Assembly: GCA_032622095.1 (NCBI GenBank)
Contig: CP136067.1
Location: forward strand, 99,222,782 to 99,286,781
Source of the DNA: Siphonodentalium dalli
Lineage: Eukaryota; Mollusca; Scaphopoda; Gadilida; Siphonodentaliidae
Length of the DNA: 64,000 nt
Direction: 5' to 3'
How positions within the stretch are numbered: position 1 is the first letter of the stretch; each line of letters begins with the position of its first letter. The position numbers and the translations under genes were made by a program. A model generated the notes under the pieces. It searched no databases. It was not told where the DNA came from and was given only the letters and a program-made list of their open reading frames with translations. Below, piece after piece: positions 55,901 through 61,900 of the stretch.

Positions 55901-58900
55901 ATATCTATGTTAGCGGACTCCATCTTGTACGACTTGGTGCTGATTTGATAAGAAACTAACCATTATATCTATGTTAGCGGACTCCATCCTGTACGACTTG
56001 GTGCTGATTTGATAAGAAACTAACCATTATATCTATGTTAGCAGACTCCATCCTGTACGACTTGGTGCTGATTTGATAAGAAACTAACCATTATATCTAT
56101 GTTAGCAGACTCCATCTTGTACGACTTGGTGCTGATTTGATAAGAAACTAACCATTATATCTATGTTAGCGGACTCCATCCTGTACGACTTGGTGCTGAT
56201 TTGATAAGAAACTAACCATTATATCTATGTTAGCGGACTCCATCCTGTACGACTTGGTGCTGATTTGATAAGAAACTAACCATTATATCTATGTTAGCAG
56301 ACTCCATCTTGTACGACTTGGTGCTGAATTGATAAGAAACTAACCATTATATCTATGTTAGCGGACTCCATCCTGTACGACTTGGTGCTGATTTGATAAG
56401 AAACTAACCATTATATCTATGTTAGCGGACTCCATCCTGTACGACTTGGTGCTGATTTGATAAGAAACTAACCATTATATCTATGTTAGCAGACTCCATC
56501 CTGTACGACTTGGTGCTGATTTGATAAGAAACTAACCATTATATCTATGTTAGCGGACTCCATCCTGTACGACTTGGTGCTGATTTGATAAGAAACTAAC
56601 CATTATATCTATGTTAGCGGACTCCATCCTGTACGACTTGGTGCTGATTTGATAAGAAACTAACCATTATATCTATGTTAGCAGACTCCATCTTGTACGA
56701 CTTGGTGCTGATTTGATAAGAAACTAACCATTATATCTATGTTAGCAGACTCCATCTTGTACGACTTGGTGCTGATTTGATAAGAAACTAACCATTATAT
56801 CTATGTTAGCGGACTCCATCCTGTACGACTTGGTGCTGATTTGATAAGAAACTAACCATTATATCTATGTTAGCGGACTCCATCCTGTACGACTTGGTGC
56901 TGATTTGATAAGAAACTAACCATTATATCTATGTTAGCAGACTCCATCTTGTACGACTTGGTGCTGATTTGATAAGAAACTAACCATTATATCTATGTTA
57001 GCGGACTCCATCCTGTACGACTTGGTGCTGATTTGATAAGAAACTAACCATTATATCTATGTTAGCGGACTCCATCCTGTACGACTTGGTGCTGATTTGA
57101 TAAGAAACTAACCATTATATCTATGTTAGCAGACTCCATCCTGTACGACTTGGTGCTGATTTGATAAGAAACTAACCATTATATCTATGTTAGCGGACTC
57201 CATCCTGTACGACTTGGTGCTGATTTGATAAGAAACTAACCATTATATCTATGTTAGCGGACTCCATCCTGTACGACTTGGTGCTGATTTGATAAGAAAC
57301 TAACCATTATATCTATGTTAGCAGACTCCATCTTGTACGACTTGGTGCTGATTTGATAAGAAACTAACCATTATATCTATGTTAGCGGACTCCATCCTGT
57401 ACGACTTGGTGCTGATTTGATAAGAAACTAACCATTATATCTATGTTAGCGGACTCCATCCTGTACGACTTGGTGCTGATTTGATAAGAAACTAACCATT
57501 ATATCTATGTTAGCAGACTCCATCTTGTACGACTTGGTGCTGATTTGATAAGAAACTAACCATTATATCTATGTTAGCAGACTCCATCTTGTACGACTTG
57601 GTGCTGATTTGATAAGAAACTAACCATTATATCTATGTTAGCAGACTCCATCCTGTACGACTTGGTGCTGATTTGATAAGAAACTAACCATTATATCTAT
57701 GTTAGCGGACTCCATCCTGTACGACTTGGTGCTGATTTGATAAGAAACTAACCATTATATCTATGTTAGCGGACTCCATCCTGTACGACTTGGTGCTGAT
57801 TTGATAAGAAACTAACCATTATATCTATGTTAGCGGACTCCATCCTGTACGACTTGGTGCTGATTTGATAAGAAACTAACCATTATATCTATGTTAGCGG
57901 ACTCCATCCTGTACGACTTGGTGCTGATTTGATAAGAAACTAACCATTATATCTATGTTAGCAGACTCCATCTTGTACGACTTGGTGCTGATTTGATAAG
58001 AAACTAACCATTATATCTATGTTAGCGGACTCCATCCTGTACGACTTGGTGCTGATTTGATAAGAAACTAACCATTATATCTATGTTAGCAGACTCCATC
58101 TTGTACGACTTGGTGCTGATTTGATAAGAAACTAACCATTATATCTATGTTAGCAGACTCCATCTTGTACGACTTGGTGCTGATTTGATAAGAAACTAAC
58201 CATTATATCTATGTTAGCGGACTCCATCCTGTACGACTTGGTGCTGATTTGATAAGAAACTAACCATTATATCTATGTTAGCAGACTCCATCCTGTACGA
58301 CTTGGTGCTGATTTGATAAGAAACTAACCATTATATCTATGTTAGCGGACTCCATCCTGTACGACTTGGTGCTGATTTGATAAGAAACTAACCATTATAT
58401 CTATGTTAGCGGACTCCATCCTGTACGACTTGGTGCTGATTTGATAAGAAACTAACCATTATATCTATGTTAGCGGACTCCATCCTGTACGACTTGGTGC
58501 TGATTTGATAAGAAACTAACCATTATATCTATGTTAGCAGACTCCATCTTGTACGACTTGGTGCTGATTTGATAAGAAACTAACCATTATATCTATGTTA
58601 GCGGACTCCATCCTGTACGACTTGGTGCTGATTTGATAAGAAACTAACCATTATATCTATGTTAGCGGACTCCATCCTGTACGACTTGGTGCTGATTTGA
58701 TAAGAAACTAACCATTATATCTATGTTAGCGGACTCCATCCTGTACGACTTGGTGCTGATTTGATAAGAAACTAACCATTATATCTATGTTAGCAGACTC
58801 CATCCTGTACGACTTGGTGCTGATTTTATAAGAAACTAACCATTATATCTATGTTAGCGGACTCCATCCTGTACGACTTGGTGCTGATGTTAATAAGAAA

Positions 58901-61900
58901 CTCACCATTATATCTATGTTAGCGGACTCCATCTTGTACCACTTGGTGCTGATTTTATAAGAAACTAACCATTATATCTATGTTAGCGGACTCCATCCTG
59001 TACGACTTGGTGCTGATTTAATAAGAAACTAACCATTATATCTATGTTAGCAGACTCCATCTTGTACGACTTGGTGCTGATTTAATAAGAAACTAACCAT
59101 TATATCTATGTTAGCAGACTCCATCTTGTACCACTTGGTGCTGATTTTATAAGAAACTAACCATTATATCTATGTTAGCGGACTCCATCCTGTACGACTT
59201 GGTGCTGATTTAATAAGAAACTAACCATTATATCTATGTTAGCAGACTCCATCCTGTACGACTTGGTGCTGATTTGATAAGAAACTAACCATTATATCTA
59301 TGTTAGCGGACTCCATCCTGTACGACTTGGTGCTGATTTGATAAGAAACTAACCATTATATCGATGTTAGCGGACTCCATCTTGTACGACTTGGTGCTGA
59401 TTTGATAAGAAACTAACCATTATATCTATGTTAGCGGACTCCATCTTGTACGACTTGGTGCTGATTTGATAAGAAACTAACCATTATATCTGTGTTAGCG
59501 GACTCCATCCTGTACGACTTGGTGCTGATTTGATAAGAAACTAACCATTATATCTATGTTAGCGGACTCCATCCTGTACGACTTGGTGCTGATTTGATAA
59601 GAAACTAACCATTATATCTATGTTAGCAGACTCCATCTTGTACGACTTGGTGCTGATTTGATAAGAAACTAACCATTATATCTATGTTAGCGGACTCCAT
59701 CCTGTACGACTTGGTGCTGATTTGATAAGAAACTAACCATTATATCTATGTTAGCGGACTCCATCCTGTACGACTTGGTGCTGATTTGATAAGAAACTAA
59801 CCATTATATCTGTGTTAGCAGACTCCATCTTGTACGACTTGGTGCTGATTTTATAAGAAACTAACCATTATATCTATGTTAGCGGACTCCATCCTGTACG
59901 ACTTGGTGCTGATTTGATAAGAAACTAACCATTATATCTATGTTAGCGGACTCCATCCTGTACGACTTGGTGCTGATTTGATAAGAAACTAACCATTATA
60001 TCTATGTTAGCGGACTCCATCCTGTACGACTTGGTGCTGATTTGATAAGAAACTAACCATTATATCTATGTTAGCGGACTTCATCCTGTACGACTTGGTA
60101 CTGATTTTATAAGAAACTAACCATTATATCTATGTTAGCAGACTCCATCCTGTACGACTTGGTGCTGATGTTAATAAGAAACTCACCATTATATCTATGT
60201 TAGCAGACTCCATCCTGTACGACTTGGTGCTGATGTTAATAAGAAACTCACCATTATATCTATGTTAGCGGACTCCATCCTGTACGACTTGGTGCTGATG
60301 TTAATAAGAAACTCACCATCATATCAATATTAGTGGACTCCATCTTGTACGACTTGCTGTTGATACCGACGGCACTCCCCGATCCACTGCTGCCCGTCAA
60401 ACTGTTACCTAAAAAATATCAAGATCTTTATAACAATAAATTTCTACTATTAGGCCAAACAAAAAAAGAGTTTTGGTTCTCGAGCAATTTTTTTTTTCAA
60501 ATCAATGAGGGAGGGAGGGTTTTATTTTTATTTTTTTCCGCACATAGTAAGCATGGACAAAGATACCTTCCTCTGTCTAGTAATAACCAGAAATGTAGAG
60601 GGAACTGTTATGCATATAAACTCATTTAATCTTATATAAAAATAACATTGTACTACCAGTGTATGACTGGGATTACCTAAGATTATATAATGCCCCTGTT
60701 ATTATTGTCTAATAACTGATACCTCCCTATTCTAATATGTGATCCTGAATTTAATCCTGTGCCTTTCAATTGTATGGAGTTACAATTAGTGTAAGTTAAT
60801 TCACAATGATTAATTGTATGAAGAGCATGAGGATCAGCTAATCATTTTCTTAGTTGTAGTCATCTACTTCATGTTGTAAGCCTGCAAGTCACTTTTTAAC
60901 ACATTACATGTTAGAGCTCAATGCGCACTAATATTCAACACATATCTACTATAGACACGTTTATACCCCCTAAAAAAAACAATTTTGTTTTTCTGCAAGT
61001 TTTTTTGTCATAACATCAGGCATTGCAATAAAAAGGCCTAATGCGGCCCTTTTTATTCAATGCGGTGGGGCCTGAGAACCAAAACTTCTTTTTTTTTGGC
61101 CTATTACTATTAAAATAATTATGAAACTCAAGTTTGGCCTGATGACCAAGTCTGGAAATACCGGTAGTGGGTCTGATATTTGCAGAATGAGGTCCCCAGA
61201 CGGTGAATTTAGTGACGGTATCCCAGGGTTTCCGCTACTACGGCAGGCAGGCCGTCCATCGGCCTCATTCCCATCCCCAACCTTGACTTAATATTGGTCA
61301 CAAATTAGCCAGACCTGGCTCATCCCCTTTTTACACAGGACGAGCGATCACCAACACTGATGATTAACAGATTGCAAGGAATCCTACACTTGGTGCCTGA
61401 ATAAGAGATCATCAGCACGGACTATGTGCACAGTTGTCTACACCATCCTGGGTAACGCTTTGTCAGCAAATGTTTAGTAGTAATCAGCCTCTCGCATTTT
61501 AATTTACCGTAGATTTCTGACCCACTATTTCCCCTCAAAATGCGCATTATACATCGGTAAGTCATTGGGGGGCTGAATTCTGAGCTACAACCATGAACAC
61601 AGGTGAGTTTTGGCAGTCACTGCGACGAACAGTGCAGACCTTTTACCTCAAAACAAGGTCTGTATCAAAGAAATGTTTAATTAAAAATAAAACAATTAAA
61701 ATATTAATAGTTAATATCAGTGTATTTATTCCTATCCAATGAATACAAAATTATCCATAATACAAATCCATCATGAGGTCATCTCCGTCTGAGGAATGGC
61801 TTTTGATTTTACACCAATTTGTTTTGATTGGTACTGTGAACAAAATACAAAGCAGGCATGCAGAATGTGACATGAGCTCTACTCATGACGTAACACTTGT

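Noticed and set aside
29878-60316. CRISPR-like arrays
   Set aside because: Regular repeats are present but there are no unique spacers; units are contiguous, and the units derive from exon junctions in a spliced eukaryotic gene.
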